64,000 bases of DNA, taken from the NCBI RefSeq assembly GCF_019977275.1, contig NZ_AP024650.1:2542001-2606000 (forward strand), read 5' to 3'. The DNA comes from Arthrobacter sp. StoSoilB19 (GTDB lineage Bacteria; Actinomycetota; Actinomycetes; Actinomycetales; Micrococcaceae). A program made the translations under genes and the position numbers. Shown here one piece after another: positions 19,475-31,408 of this stretch; the first letter of the stretch is position 1; the number at the start of each line of letters is the position of its first letter. The notes beneath the pieces were generated by a model that worked only from the letters and a program-made list of their open reading frames with translations, searched no databases and had not been told where the DNA came from.

Positions 19475-19930
19475 TCAGGCCGACCAGACGTACAGTCCCG
19501 TCCGCTCGGAATCGTCGATCGAGGCGGCCAACTCCGCCACCTGCTGAAGGTAGCTCCGGGCCTGGCCGGCGTCGAACGGCATATCCTCCTGGCCGGCCCA
19601 CTGTTCGGCGACGTCGTCAAGGACATTGCCTTCGCCTTCGGTTTCATAGGAGAGCAGGTCGGCCAGCGCACGGACCATGGCCGGCGGCACGGCAAGGAGC
19701 GAATCGCTGGCGACGTCCACCATGGTCAGCTCATAGTCGGCCCCGCCGGCGTGCACGGCAGTCCCGGCAAGATCGCCCAGCTGTTCGACTTCGAAGTCGC
19801 TGATGCCCTGGATCCGCACCGCCTGGCCCCCGGGCCCGCTGTCCGCCGCGGAGCCGCTTCCCTGGTCAAGGATGCCGGCGCGTTTCAGCGCGGCGTCATG
19901 GGTGGCGACGAAGATCTCAGTGAAGCCCAT
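19475..19930 (-). CDS. Conserved hypothetical protein
   Basis: I do not recognise this 151-residue acidic protein. It starts MGFTEIFVATHDAALKRAG and contains FEVEQLGDLAGTAV, YELTMVDVASDSLLAVPPAM and SYLQQVAELAASIDD, without signal peptide, membrane segment or obvious catalytic motif. Codon use matches the neighbours, and the frame has strong third-position G/C, so it is probably a real gene. It lies alone between rpsP (same strand, 233 bases apart) and the VOC-protein gene. Confidence 0.65.
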   Translation of the reverse strand: MGFTEIFVATHDAALKRAGILDQGSGSAADSGPGGQAVRIQGISDFEVEQLGDLAGTAVHAGGADYELTMVDVASDSLLAVPPAMVRALADLLSYETEGEGNVLDDVAEQWAGQEDMPFDAGQARSYLQQVAELAASIDDSERTGLYVWSA

Positions 19931-20098
19931 GGCGGGTGCCCTTCTTCCGTTGGCGGAGCTGCGTGCCGGGAGTTGCAGCCCGGCCGTACGGAATCAGCCT
20001 AGTTGCTGCGCGCCCGCCGGCAAACGCGCCGGGCCGGAGCCCGCGAGCCCCAACACTGGCCCGTCAGCACTGGCGCACGGCCCGTGCAGGAGCACCGG

Positions 20099-20974
20099 TC
20101 AGCGGACTGCCACCCGGAGCCGGTTGCGCCACGGGTCCTCGAACCGGAGCTCCGCGCCGGTGTGGTGGGCGGGCACCCCGGCGACCCTCAGGCGGTCAGC
20201 CAGCGCCCCGACGTCGTCACCCGAGGGAACCTCGATGAGCACCTCGCCCAACCCAAGGGTGTCCTTGCGGGGGCCGGCGCCGCGACTGTTCCAGACGTTC
20301 ATGGCCATGTGGTGGTGGTAGCGGCCCGCGGAAACGAACAGGGCCTGCCCATGCCAGCCCGCCGTCTTCTCGAAGCCCAGGGTACCCACGTAGAAGTCCC
20401 TGGCGGTCTGGACGTCGCCAACCTGGAGGTGGACGTGCCCCACGCCTGCGGACGTCCGCCGCTGGCCTTCGAGGGATTCCTCAGTGAGGTGCTGCTCCAG
20501 GTAGCGCTGCGGCGGAAGCGCCAGGCTGTCCATCACCACGTCCGTCCCGTTCCAGGACCAGTTGCTGCGCGGCCGGTCCCAGTACAGCTCGATGCCGTTG
20601 CCCTCGGGGTCGGTGAAGTAGAAGGCCTCACTCACCAGGTGGTCGGCGCTGCCGGTGAAGGACCGGGGTTCGTACTGGGCTGCCGTGGCGATGGTGGCCG
20701 CCAGGGAAGCCTGGTCCTCGAACAATAGGGCGGTGTGGAACAGGCCGGCCTCTCCCCTGCCGGGAAGGTGCAGCCCGGGGGCCGGCGCCAGGTGGACCAG
20801 CGGCCTGCCGAGCCTGCCCAGGTAGAGCCCGCCGTCCTGCTCCGCCACCGCCTCCAGGCCCAGTGCGCGCTGGTAGTAGTCGGTCATGACCTTCATGTCG
20901 CCCACCTTGAGCATTACCGTGCCCATGGCGAGGTCGGCAGGAAGAAGATCCTGGCTGCTGGCTGCGTCGGTCAT
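20099..20974 (-). CDS. Two-domain VOC (glyoxalase/extradiol dioxygenase) family protein, CatE-like
   Basis: The 291-residue protein has two vicinal-oxygen-chelate halves. The first has MGTVMLKVGDMKVMTDYYQR, FHTALLFED and FTDPEGNGIELYWDRP; the second has GVGHVHLQVGDVQTARDFY, YHHHMAMNVWNS and FEDPWRNRLRVAV. His and Glu metal ligands are visible. The pattern resembles catechol-2,3-dioxygenase-like CatE proteins that act against quinones or catechols, but the substrate cannot be read from sequence. ATG 20974 follows AAGGAG at seven bases; a start ten codons upstream is less likely. A TTGAAGCTTCAA palindrome lies 59 bases upstream. Confidence 0.85.
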   Translation of the reverse strand: MTDAASSQDLLPADLAMGTVMLKVGDMKVMTDYYQRALGLEAVAEQDGGLYLGRLGRPLVHLAPAPGLHLPGRGEAGLFHTALLFEDQASLAATIATAAQYEPRSFTGSADHLVSEAFYFTDPEGNGIELYWDRPRSNWSWNGTDVVMDSLALPPQRYLEQHLTEESLEGQRRTSAGVGHVHLQVGDVQTARDFYVGTLGFEKTAGWHGQALFVSAGRYHHHMAMNVWNSRGAGPRKDTLGLGEVLIEVPSGDDVGALADRLRVAGVPAHHTGAELRFEDPWRNRLRVAVR

Positions 20975-21033
20975 TTGAAGGCTCCTTGTGTTGGAGGCCG
21001 TCACTTCGGCGGCCTGTCACATATTAAAATTAC

Positions 21034-21045
21034 TTGAAGCTTCAA
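21034..21045. promoter_or_regulatory. Palindrome TTGAAGCTTCAA upstream of the VOC gene, MarR-operator-like
   Basis: A perfect 12-bp palindrome sits in a strongly A/T-rich patch (21021-21050) that stands out in this GC-rich window, between the amidohydrolase stop and the VOC gene start. Such sites are typical of MarR-family repressors that sense quinones or phenolics and control dioxygenase genes. No regulator gene is adjacent. Confidence 0.5.
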
Positions 21046-21073
21046 TTTATTCCAAGTAGCGGAACCAAATAAC

Positions 21074-24911
<3,838 letters not shown>

Positions 24912-24949
24912 GTCCCAACCCTATTCCACGGCACTGACATCCCAAGCAA

Positions 24950-24997
24950 GCAGCGCCAGGTGTCGTTCTGAGAGGTCAAAACGACACCTGACGCTGC
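24950..24997 (-). terminator. Palindromic hairpin downstream of ffh
   Basis: AGGTGTCGTT (24958-24967) pairs perfectly with AACGACACCT (24980-24989), and outer GCAGCG/CGCTGC extends the stem. It is 15 bases after the ffh stop. Its core GTCGTT...AACGAC matches the palindrome downstream of ftsY (31352-31381), suggesting a common repeat unit used as a terminator. Confidence 0.6.
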
Positions 24998-25012
24998 GTT
25001 GCCGGGGAACTG

Positions 25013-26596
25013 CTACTTGCCCAGGAACTTGTCGAAGCCCTTGGGGAGGTTCAGCTGGGACGGGTCGAAGTCCCCGCCCTGCTGGCCGAAGGCGGCGCCC
25101 GTAGGCAGCGCCTTGGCGGCGTTGGCACGGCGGGCTTCCGCTTCCTTGCGCTCCTGGGCAGCCTTGGCCGGGTTGCCGGACTTTGCCTTCTTCTTGGGCG
25201 CGTTCTTGGCGTTCTTCCGGGCACCGCCGCCGGCGCCGGGCAGGCCAGGCATCCCCGGCATTCCCGGCATGCCGCCCTGGGCCATCTTCTTCATCATCTT
25301 CTGGGCCTGGGCGAAGCGCTCCAGCAGGCCGTTGACCTCGGAGACGTGGACGCCGGAACCACGGGCGATGCGTGCCCGCCGTGAACCGTTGATGATCTTC
25401 GGCGCCAGCCGCTCGTGCGGTGTCATGGAGCGGACGATTGCCTCGACGCGGTCGATCTCGCGTTCGTCGAACTGTTCCAGCTGCTGCCGGATGTTCTGTG
25501 CACCCGGCATCATCATGAGCATCTTCTTCATGGAGCCCATGTTGCGGATCTGCTGCATCTGGGCCAGGAAGTCCTCGAGGGTGAAGTCTTCCTGGTCGGC
25601 GAACTTCTTCGCCATCCGGGCGGCCTCATCCTTGTCCCAGGCCTTTTCGGCCTGTTCGATGAGGGTGAGGATGTCGCCCATATCCAGGATGCGCGAGGCC
25701 ATCCGGTCCGGGTGGAAGAGTTCGAAATCGTCCAGGCCTTCGCCGGTGGAGGCGAACATGACCGGCTTGCCGGTGACCGACGCGACTGAAAGAGCGGCAC
25801 CGCCTCGGGCGTCGCCGTCGAGCTTGGACAGCACGATGCCCGTGAAGTTCACGCCTTCGTCGAAGGCGAGGGCCGTGTTCACGGCGTCCTGGCCGATCAT
25901 GGAGTCGATCACGAACAGGACTTCGTTGGGCACGATGGCACGGCGGATCTGGCGCGCCTGTTCCATCATGTCGGCGTCCACGCCCAAGCGGCCGGCCGTG
26001 TCAACGATGACGACGTCGTGCAGCTTCTGGCGTGCTTCCTCGACGCCGGCGCGGGCGACGGCGACGGGGTCGCCGGCGGGCTGGTCCAGCTCGGTGGAGG
26101 TGGCACCCGGGTGCGGGGCGAAGACGGGGACCTTTGCCCGCTGGCCCACCACCTGGAGCTGGGTGACGGCGTTAGGGCGCTGCAGGTCGCAGGCCACCAG
26201 CATGGGGCTGTGCCCCTGGGCCTTCAGCCACTTGGACAGCTTGCCCGCAAGGGTGGTCTTGCCGGCACCCTGGAGGCCGGCGAGCATGATGACGGTGGGG
26301 CCGTTCTTGGCCAGCCGGATCCGCCGGGTTTCGCCGCCCAGGATCTCGACGAGTTCCTCATTGACGATCTTGACGATCTGCTGGCCGGGGTTCAGTGCCG
26401 CAGAGACCTCGGCACCCAGGGCGCGTTCACGGACCCGGCCAGTGAACTCACGCACAACGGGAACGGCAACATCGGCGTCCAGAAGCGCGCGGCGGATCTC
26501 CCGGACGGTGGCATCGACGTCGGCCTCGGTGAGCCTGCCTTTACCGCGGAGATTCTTGAAGGTTGCTGTCAACCGGTCAGAGAGTGAATTGAACAC
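25013..26596 (-). CDS. ffh: Signal recognition particle protein Ffh (SRP54)
   Basis: The 527-residue GTPase binds signal sequences with the 4.5S RNA and docks ribosomes at FtsY. The N domain spans about 1-90; the G domain has GLQGAGKTTLAGKL, DTAGRL and LSKLDGDARGG; the M domain is Met-rich (MGSMKKMLMMMPG, then QAQKMMKKMAQGG) with repeated Gly-Met-Pro near residue 445. A Lys/Ala-rich C-terminal tail follows. The start is GTG at 26596. It is 85 bases from the divergent zwf-like gene. The loop of palindromic DNA downstream probably ends the transcript. Confidence 0.97.
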   Translation of the reverse strand: MFNSLSDRLTATFKNLRGKGRLTEADVDATVREIRRALLDADVAVPVVREFTGRVRERALGAEVSAALNPGQQIVKIVNEELVEILGGETRRIRLAKNGPTVIMLAGLQGAGKTTLAGKLSKWLKAQGHSPMLVACDLQRPNAVTQLQVVGQRAKVPVFAPHPGATSTELDQPAGDPVAVARAGVEEARQKLHDVVIVDTAGRLGVDADMMEQARQIRRAIVPNEVLFVIDSMIGQDAVNTALAFDEGVNFTGIVLSKLDGDARGGAALSVASVTGKPVMFASTGEGLDDFELFHPDRMASRILDMGDILTLIEQAEKAWDKDEAARMAKKFADQEDFTLEDFLAQMQQIRNMGSMKKMLMMMPGAQNIRQQLEQFDEREIDRVEAIVRSMTPHERLAPKIINGSRRARIARGSGVHVSEVNGLLERFAQAQKMMKKMAQGGMPGMPGMPGLPGAGGGARKNAKNAPKKKAKSGNPAKAAQERKEAEARRANAAKALPTGAAFGQQGGDFDPSQLNLPKGFDKFLGK

Positions 26597-26680
26597 GCGA
26601 CGTGCACTTCTTTCAGTGGATGATCGGGACTCGACTATCTAGGGTATCAAGTCAGGCCCGGTAGGTGGCATGCTGGCAAA

Positions 26681-28084
26681 ATGACGAGCCAAACGACTGT
26701 GAAGACCCTGCTCATCCTCGGCGCCTCGGGCGACCTCACCGGCCGGCTCCTCCTGCCCGGCCTGGCGCGGCTCGTTGCCGCAGGCCGCGCGGAGGGCCTC
26801 ACCCTGGTGGGGGCAGGCTCGGATCCGTGGACGCCGGAACAATGGCGGGAGCGGGTCCAGGCATCGTTCGCTGCTGCAGCCGGCGCGGCAGACAGTTCCG
26901 GAAAGGACGCCCTCGAGCTGCTGCAGAAGGAGACGGCGTACCACCAGGTGGACGTCACGGCCAAGGGTGCCCTGGCCGCCCTGCTCGCGGGGCTGGAAGG
27001 CCCGGTGGCCGTTTACTTTGCGTTGCCGCCCCGGATCAGCCAGCAGGCATGCGAGACGCTCCAGCCGGAAGAGGTTCCGGAAGGCACCCGCCTGGTAATG
27101 GAGAAGCCCTTCGGCTTCAGCGAGGAATCGGCCCGGTCGCTGAACCGGACCCTGGCACGGCTGGTCCCCGAAGACCATATCCACCGGGTTGACCATTTCC
27201 TGGGCAAGGCCACCGTCCTGAACATCCTGGGCCTTCGGTTCGCCAACAACTTCCTTGAGCCGGTATGGAACAGGCAGCACGTGGAAAAGGTGGAGATCTT
27301 TTTCGATGAGGACCTGGCCCTGGAAGGCCGAGCGCGCTACTACGACGGCGCCGGCGCCCTCCGGGATATGATCCAGAGCCACCTCCTGCAGGTCATGGCG
27401 ATCATGGCCATCGAACCTCCGGCCACCATCGGCGAGCGCGACCTCCGCGACGCCGTCTCCACCGTCCTGCGGGCCAGCAGCGTCAGTGCCCCCTTCACTG
27501 GCTCAACGCGCAGGGCCCGCTACACCGCCGGTTCCGTGGCAGGCAAGGACGTCCCGGACTACGCCAAGGAGGAAGGCGTGGATCCCGGAAAGGGAACCGA
27601 AACCCTTGCCGAAATCCAGGTGGGCATCGACAACTGGCGCTGGCGGGGGGTTCCCTTCATCCTGCGTTCCGGCAAGGCCCTGGGCGACAAGCGCAAGGAA
27701 GCGGTGGTCACCTTCCTTCCGGTGCCACACCTGCCCCAGGGCTTTACCGGGGTGGACTCCCCCAACCAGCTCCGGATCGGTTTCGGCCCGGACACACTGG
27801 AGTTCGACGTCGACGTCAACGGTCCGGGAAACATCTTCAGCCTGGGCCGGGTCACCCTGGAAGCCGAACTGAGCGCCTCCGATCTCCTGCCCTACGGCGA
27901 AGTGCTGGAAGGCGTGCTGACCGGCGATCCGTTGCTGTCCGTCCGGGGAGACACTGCAGAGGACTGCTGGCGGATTGTTGAGCCGGTCCTCAAGGCGTGG
28001 GAGCGCGGGGACGTCCCGCTTGAAGAGTACGACGCCGGTTCGGCCGGCCCGGCATCCTGGCCCACCAACCGCTCAAAGGACTGA
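26681..28084 (+). CDS. zwf: Glucose-6-phosphate dehydrogenase (stand-alone paralogue)
   Basis: The 467-residue NAD(P)-dependent enzyme oxidises glucose 6-phosphate in the pentose-phosphate pathway. Dinucleotide motif ILGASGDLTGRLLLPGL is at residue 11, the family MEKPFG motif near 142 and the active-site signature HRVDHFLGKA near 170. The signature deviates from the usual RIDHYLGKE: Phe for Tyr and Ala for the final Glu. It is not beside tkt, tal or opcA, so it is probably a second G6PD copy; 6-phosphogluconolactonase or opcA is absent from the window. It sits where glnD occurs in related genomes. A strong terminator follows. Confidence 0.88.
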   Translation: MTSQTTVKTLLILGASGDLTGRLLLPGLARLVAAGRAEGLTLVGAGSDPWTPEQWRERVQASFAAAAGAADSSGKDALELLQKETAYHQVDVTAKGALAALLAGLEGPVAVYFALPPRISQQACETLQPEEVPEGTRLVMEKPFGFSEESARSLNRTLARLVPEDHIHRVDHFLGKATVLNILGLRFANNFLEPVWNRQHVEKVEIFFDEDLALEGRARYYDGAGALRDMIQSHLLQVMAIMAIEPPATIGERDLRDAVSTVLRASSVSAPFTGSTRRARYTAGSVAGKDVPDYAKEEGVDPGKGTETLAEIQVGIDNWRWRGVPFILRSGKALGDKRKEAVVTFLPVPHLPQGFTGVDSPNQLRIGFGPDTLEFDVDVNGPGNIFSLGRVTLEAELSASDLLPYGEVLEGVLTGDPLLSVRGDTAEDCWRIVEPVLKAWERGDVPLEEYDAGSAGPASWPTNRSKD

Positions 28085-28115
28085 GCAGTCCGCGGCAGCA
28101 CCGGCAGCGTTAACA

Positions 28116-28155
28116 ACAGGCAGGGCGGGAACCTTTCGGTTCCCGCCCTGCCTGT
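28116..28155. terminator. Bidirectional terminator between zwf and glnK
   Basis: Perfect 18-bp arms (28116-28133 and 28138-28155) enclose a TTTC loop. It is followed by CTTTATGG on the plus strand. It separates the convergent zwf and glnK genes. Confidence 0.85.
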
Positions 28156-28177
28156 CTTTATGGTTCCGTGCCGGTGC

Positions 28178-28516
28178 CTAGATGGCGGCCACTCCGCGTT
28201 CCCCGGTCCGGACCCTAACTGCTTCATGGACATCGATGGTCCAGACCTTGCCGTCCCCGGCCCTGCCGGTATTGGAACTGGCAATGATCACATCCAGGAT
28301 GTCGTCTGCCTGCTCGTCCGTGGCCAGGACTTCCACCCGGATCTTGGGCAGGAGGTCCACGTTGTATTCGGCTCCGCGGTAGACCTCGGTGTAGCCGCGC
28401 TGCCGGCCGTATCCGCTGGCTGCGCTGACGGTCAGGCCCTGAACACCATAGGATTCCAGTCCCTCCCTGATGGCTTCGAGCTTTTCCGGCCGGACGATTG
28501 CAGTAATCAGTTTCAT
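28178..28516 (-). CDS. glnK: PII nitrogen regulatory protein
   Basis: The 112-residue trimeric signal protein senses 2-oxoglutarate, ATP and ADP. The T-loop GYTEVYRGAEYNVDLLPKI contains Tyr51, the residue modified by GlnD in other actinobacteria. The C-terminal signature is TGRAGDGKVWTIDVHEAVRVRTGERG. The ATG overlaps the amtB stop by four bases (ATGA), the canonical amtB-glnK pair that regulates ammonium uptake by direct plugging. No glnD follows it. Confidence 0.96.
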   Translation of the reverse strand: MKLITAIVRPEKLEAIREGLESYGVQGLTVSAASGYGRQRGYTEVYRGAEYNVDLLPKIRVEVLATDEQADDILDVIIASSNTGRAGDGKVWTIDVHEAVRVRTGERGVAAI

Positions 28517-29874
28517 GCCCCCACGCTTTCCTTACCTGTTGCTGACTGTGACTTCTGCGTGCCCGGCGTCCCCTGGACTGGCGCGTGGGACTCGCCCTGG
28601 CCCTTGCCGGTGATCATGTCGTGCAGCGGCTGGAAGCTTCCGCCGTGTCCGCTCAGTCCGAACTCGTAGGCAGTCTCGGCGTGCAGGCTGAGGTCCACAC
28701 CCACCGTTTCCTGTTCCTGCGAGACCCGGAAGCCCATGGTCTTGTGGATGGCCAGCGCAATGATGGCCGTCAGGACTGCGGAGTAGGCGATGGCGACGCC
28801 GGCTGCCGCGAGCTGCGCCCAGAGCTGGGTCAGTCCGCCGCCGTAGAAGAGGCCGCCGCCAACACCGTCGGTGGGCAGTGCGATGAAGCCGAGCGCCACG
28901 GTGCCGATGATGCCGGACACCAGGTGCACGCCGACGACGTCCAGCGAGTCATCGAAGCCCCAGCGGAACTTCAGGCCGACTGCCAGGGCGGAGGCTACGC
29001 CGGCCACGACGCCCAGGCCGAGTGCACCGACGGGGCTGACGTTGGCGCAGGCCGGGGTGATGGCGACGAGGCCGGCCACCACGCCGGATGCGGCGCCGAG
29101 GGAAGTGGGGTGTCCGTCGCGGATCCGTTCGGTGACCAGCCAGCCGAGCATGGCTGCTGCCGGGGCTGCGAGGGTGTTGATCCAGATCAGACCCCCCTGT
29201 TCGGCAGTGGTGGCTGCACCGCCGTTGAAACCGAACCAGCCGAACCACAGGATGGCTGCGCCGAGCATGACGAACGGGATGTTGTGCGGGCGGTGGTTGG
29301 GGTCCTTGCCGAAGCCCTTGCGGTTGCCGATGATGAGGACGAGGATGAGCGCCGCCACACCTGCGTTGATGTGGACCACGGTGCCGCCGGCGAAGTCGAT
29401 GGCGGGGCCGAGGGCCTTGCCGATGGCGCCTTCGGGGCCGAAGAGTCCGCCGCCCCACACCATGTACGCCAGCGGGCAGTAGACGAGCGTGACCCACACG
29501 GGAACGAAGACGGACCAGGCGCCGAACTTGGCGCGGTCGGCGATGGCGCCGCTGATCAGTGCCACGGTGATGATGGCGAAGGTGGCGGCGTAGCCAACCT
29601 TGATCAGACCGTCAGGGGTGGTGATGCCCTCAAGGCCGAATGTGGCGAACGGGTTGCCCACGATCTCCAGGAAGCCTTCACCGGAGCTCATGGACGCGCC
29701 CCACAGCACCCAGACAACACCCACCATGCCGATGGAGATGAAGCTCATCATCATCATGTTCAGTGCTGCCTTGGCGCGGGTCATGCCGCCGTAGAAAAAT
29801 GCCAGACCGGGTGTCATGAACAGCACAAGGGCTGCCGCCACCATGACCCAAACGTGACCTGCGGTAAGTTCCAT
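28513..29874 (-). CDS. amtB: Ammonium transporter
   Basis: The 453-residue protein has eleven expected membrane segments. It begins ELTAGHVWVMVAAALVLFMTPGLAFFYGG, with the family GGMTRAKAALNMMM. The twin-pore histidines appear in GGTVVHINAGVAALIL and VVGVHLVSGIIGTVALG. The C-terminal cytosolic tail (SQEQETVGVDLSLHAETAYEF) is conserved and interacts with PII. Co-transcribed with glnK. Candidate GlnR half-sites lie 110-180 bases upstream. Confidence 0.96.
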   Translation of the reverse strand: MELTAGHVWVMVAAALVLFMTPGLAFFYGGMTRAKAALNMMMMSFISIGMVGVVWVLWGASMSSGEGFLEIVGNPFATFGLEGITTPDGLIKVGYAATFAIITVALISGAIADRAKFGAWSVFVPVWVTLVYCPLAYMVWGGGLFGPEGAIGKALGPAIDFAGGTVVHINAGVAALILVLIIGNRKGFGKDPNHRPHNIPFVMLGAAILWFGWFGFNGGAATTAEQGGLIWINTLAAPAAAMLGWLVTERIRDGHPTSLGAASGVVAGLVAITPACANVSPVGALGLGVVAGVASALAVGLKFRWGFDDSLDVVGVHLVSGIIGTVALGFIALPTDGVGGGLFYGGGLTQLWAQLAAAGVAIAYSAVLTAIIALAIHKTMGFRVSQEQETVGVDLSLHAETAYEFGLSGHGGSFQPLHDMITGKGQGESHAPVQGTPGTQKSQSATGKESVGA

Positions 29875-29982
29875 GGTGCACGTCCTCTCTCATCGAATCT
29901 TGCGGAGTACTCCGCCTGCCAACGCCTTTTTGCGTCCTGTAATGAGTTTGTGGGCGGCGTGTTTCGCCCGCGGAGGATTTAG

Positions 29983-30051
29983 ATTGCGGGCCTGTTACAA
30001 CAACCTCTAGGAAGTAAATGGTGCATATCCGCCTTGTTACGGTTATGTTTC
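29983..30051 (-). promoter_or_regulatory. GlnR-box-like half-sites upstream of amtB
   Basis: On the minus strand two pairs of half-sites occur with the 11-base period of GlnR boxes: GAAAC-N6-GTAAC (30051-30036) and GTAAC-N6-GCAAT (29998-29983). The published actinobacterial consensus is GTnAC-N6-GAAAC in tandem; the matches here are partial. Position before amtB makes nitrogen control plausible; no binding is shown. Confidence 0.35.
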
Positions 30052-30100
30052 CGCACCCGCGCAGCCACCCGGCTCCCTTTCCTGCAAGGACTCCTTCACA

Positions 30101-31342
30101 ATGACGGCAACACCCCGCGAAAGCGGCGCCACTTCGAGGTTTTTGGCCCGGCTAAGGCCTCGGCGGGAGAAACTTCCCCGCGACATTAAGGTGATGCTGG
30201 CCGCGGCGTTCCTGATTGCGCTTGGATTCGGGCTCGTTGCGCCTGTATTGCCGCAGTTCGCAACAACCTTCGGCGTAGGGAACACCGAGGCAGCCGTCAT
30301 CGTGGCGATCTTTGCCTTCATGCGCCTTGCCTTTGCACCCGCCGGCGGAGCACTGATCGGCAAGCGCGGTGAACGGCCCGTCTATGTCGCTGGGCTGTTG
30401 ATCGTGGCCTTGTCCACGGCGGCCTGCGCCTTTGCGCAGGACTATTGGCAGTTGCTGCTGTTCCGCGGCCTTGGCGGAGCCGGGTCCGTGATGTTCACGG
30501 TGGCATCGATGGCCCTGGTGGTCCGCCTGGCCCCACCCCAGAGCAGGGGCAGGGTCTCAGGTGCCTATGCGTCCGCTTTCCTGATCGGGAATGTGTGCGG
30601 GCCGATTGTGGGCGGTCTGCTGGCGGGGCTGGGCCTGCGGGTCCCGTTCCTTGCCTACGCCGGGGCCCTGCTCGTTGCCGCGTTTGTGGTGCAGACCCAG
30701 CTCAGCCACCAGCGCCGGGGCGGCGGTGAAACCCAGCACCGTCCGCCGGACATGCGCTTTGGCGAAGCCGTGGCTGCCGGAACCTACCGGTCGGCCCTGC
30801 TGTCCAGCTTTGCCAACGGGTGGGCCACGTTTGGCGTCCGCATGGCAACGGTGCCGCTGTTCGCCGCGGCAGCCTTCGGGGCAGGACCGCAGGCGGCCGG
30901 ACTGGCGCTGGCAGTCTTCGCTGCCGGGAACGCCGCCGCGCTGACCTTCTCGGGGCGGCTGGCGGACTCCCTGGGGCGCAAGCCGATGATGATCTCCGGC
31001 CTGCTGGTGGCAGCCTTCGCGACTGCGGCGATCGGCTTGACCTCCGACCTGCCCTGGTTCCTTGCCGCATCGACGCTTGCCGGCGTCGGGTCCGGCCTTT
31101 TCGGCCCGGCGCAGCAGGCCGCCGTCGCCGATGTCATTGGGAACGCACGCTCCGGCGGCAAGGTCCTGGCCGTCTACCAAATGACGTCCGACGTCGGAGC
31201 GATCGTCGGACCGGTGGCGGCCGGGCTGCTCGCGGACCGGCTGGGTTTCGGCTGGGCTTTCGGCGTGACCGGCGGCGTCATGCTCCTGGCCGCCGTCGGT
31301 TGGCTGCCCACCCGCGAAACACTCCGGGTTAAACCCAACTAG
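30101..31342 (+). CDS. MFS family transporter
   Basis: The 413-residue protein has about twelve hydrophobic segments. The N-terminal segment VMLAAAFLIALGFGLVAPVLPQF and loop-2 motif ALIGKRGERPVYVAG are typical of the DHA1-type multidrug efflux branch. The second half includes SGRLADSLGRKPMMISGL, the repeated motif A. Substrate is unknown. It is divergent from amtB (226 bases) and ends 66 bases from the convergent ftsY, with a palindromic terminator between them. There is no adjacent regulator. It interrupts the usual ftsY-amtB neighbourhood. Confidence 0.87.
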   Translation: MTATPRESGATSRFLARLRPRREKLPRDIKVMLAAAFLIALGFGLVAPVLPQFATTFGVGNTEAAVIVAIFAFMRLAFAPAGGALIGKRGERPVYVAGLLIVALSTAACAFAQDYWQLLLFRGLGGAGSVMFTVASMALVVRLAPPQSRGRVSGAYASAFLIGNVCGPIVGGLLAGLGLRVPFLAYAGALLVAAFVVQTQLSHQRRGGGETQHRPPDMRFGEAVAAGTYRSALLSSFANGWATFGVRMATVPLFAAAAFGAGPQAAGLALAVFAAGNAAALTFSGRLADSLGRKPMMISGLLVAAFATAAIGLTSDLPWFLAASTLAGVGSGLFGPAQQAAVADVIGNARSGGKVLAVYQMTSDVGAIVGPVAAGLLADRLGFGWAFGVTGGVMLLAAVGWLPTRETLRVKPN

Positions 31343-31351
31343 CCCGCAGTT

Positions 31352-31381
31352 GTTGTCGTTTTGAGGGCTCAAAACGACAAC
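31352..31381. terminator. Palindrome downstream of ftsY and the MFS gene
   Basis: GTTGTCGTTTTGAG and CTCAAAACGACAAC are perfect 14-bp arms separated by only GG. It lies between convergent MFS and ftsY genes, 28 bases after the ftsY stop. The core matches the hairpin after ffh (24950-24997). Confidence 0.65.
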
Positions 31382-31408
31382 TAATGCGAGCTGGTTGGGC
31401 TGGCTTAG

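Noticed and set aside
25200..25290. Gly-Met-Pro repeats in Ffh as a possible expanded repeat or assembly error
   Set aside because: Met/Gly-rich linkers are normal at the end of the SRP54 M domain in actinobacteria.
26639..27382. A 247-codon minus-strand frame that would stand where glnD is expected
   Set aside because: It is antisense to zwf and shows no nucleotidyltransferase motif, so it is not a glnD remnant.
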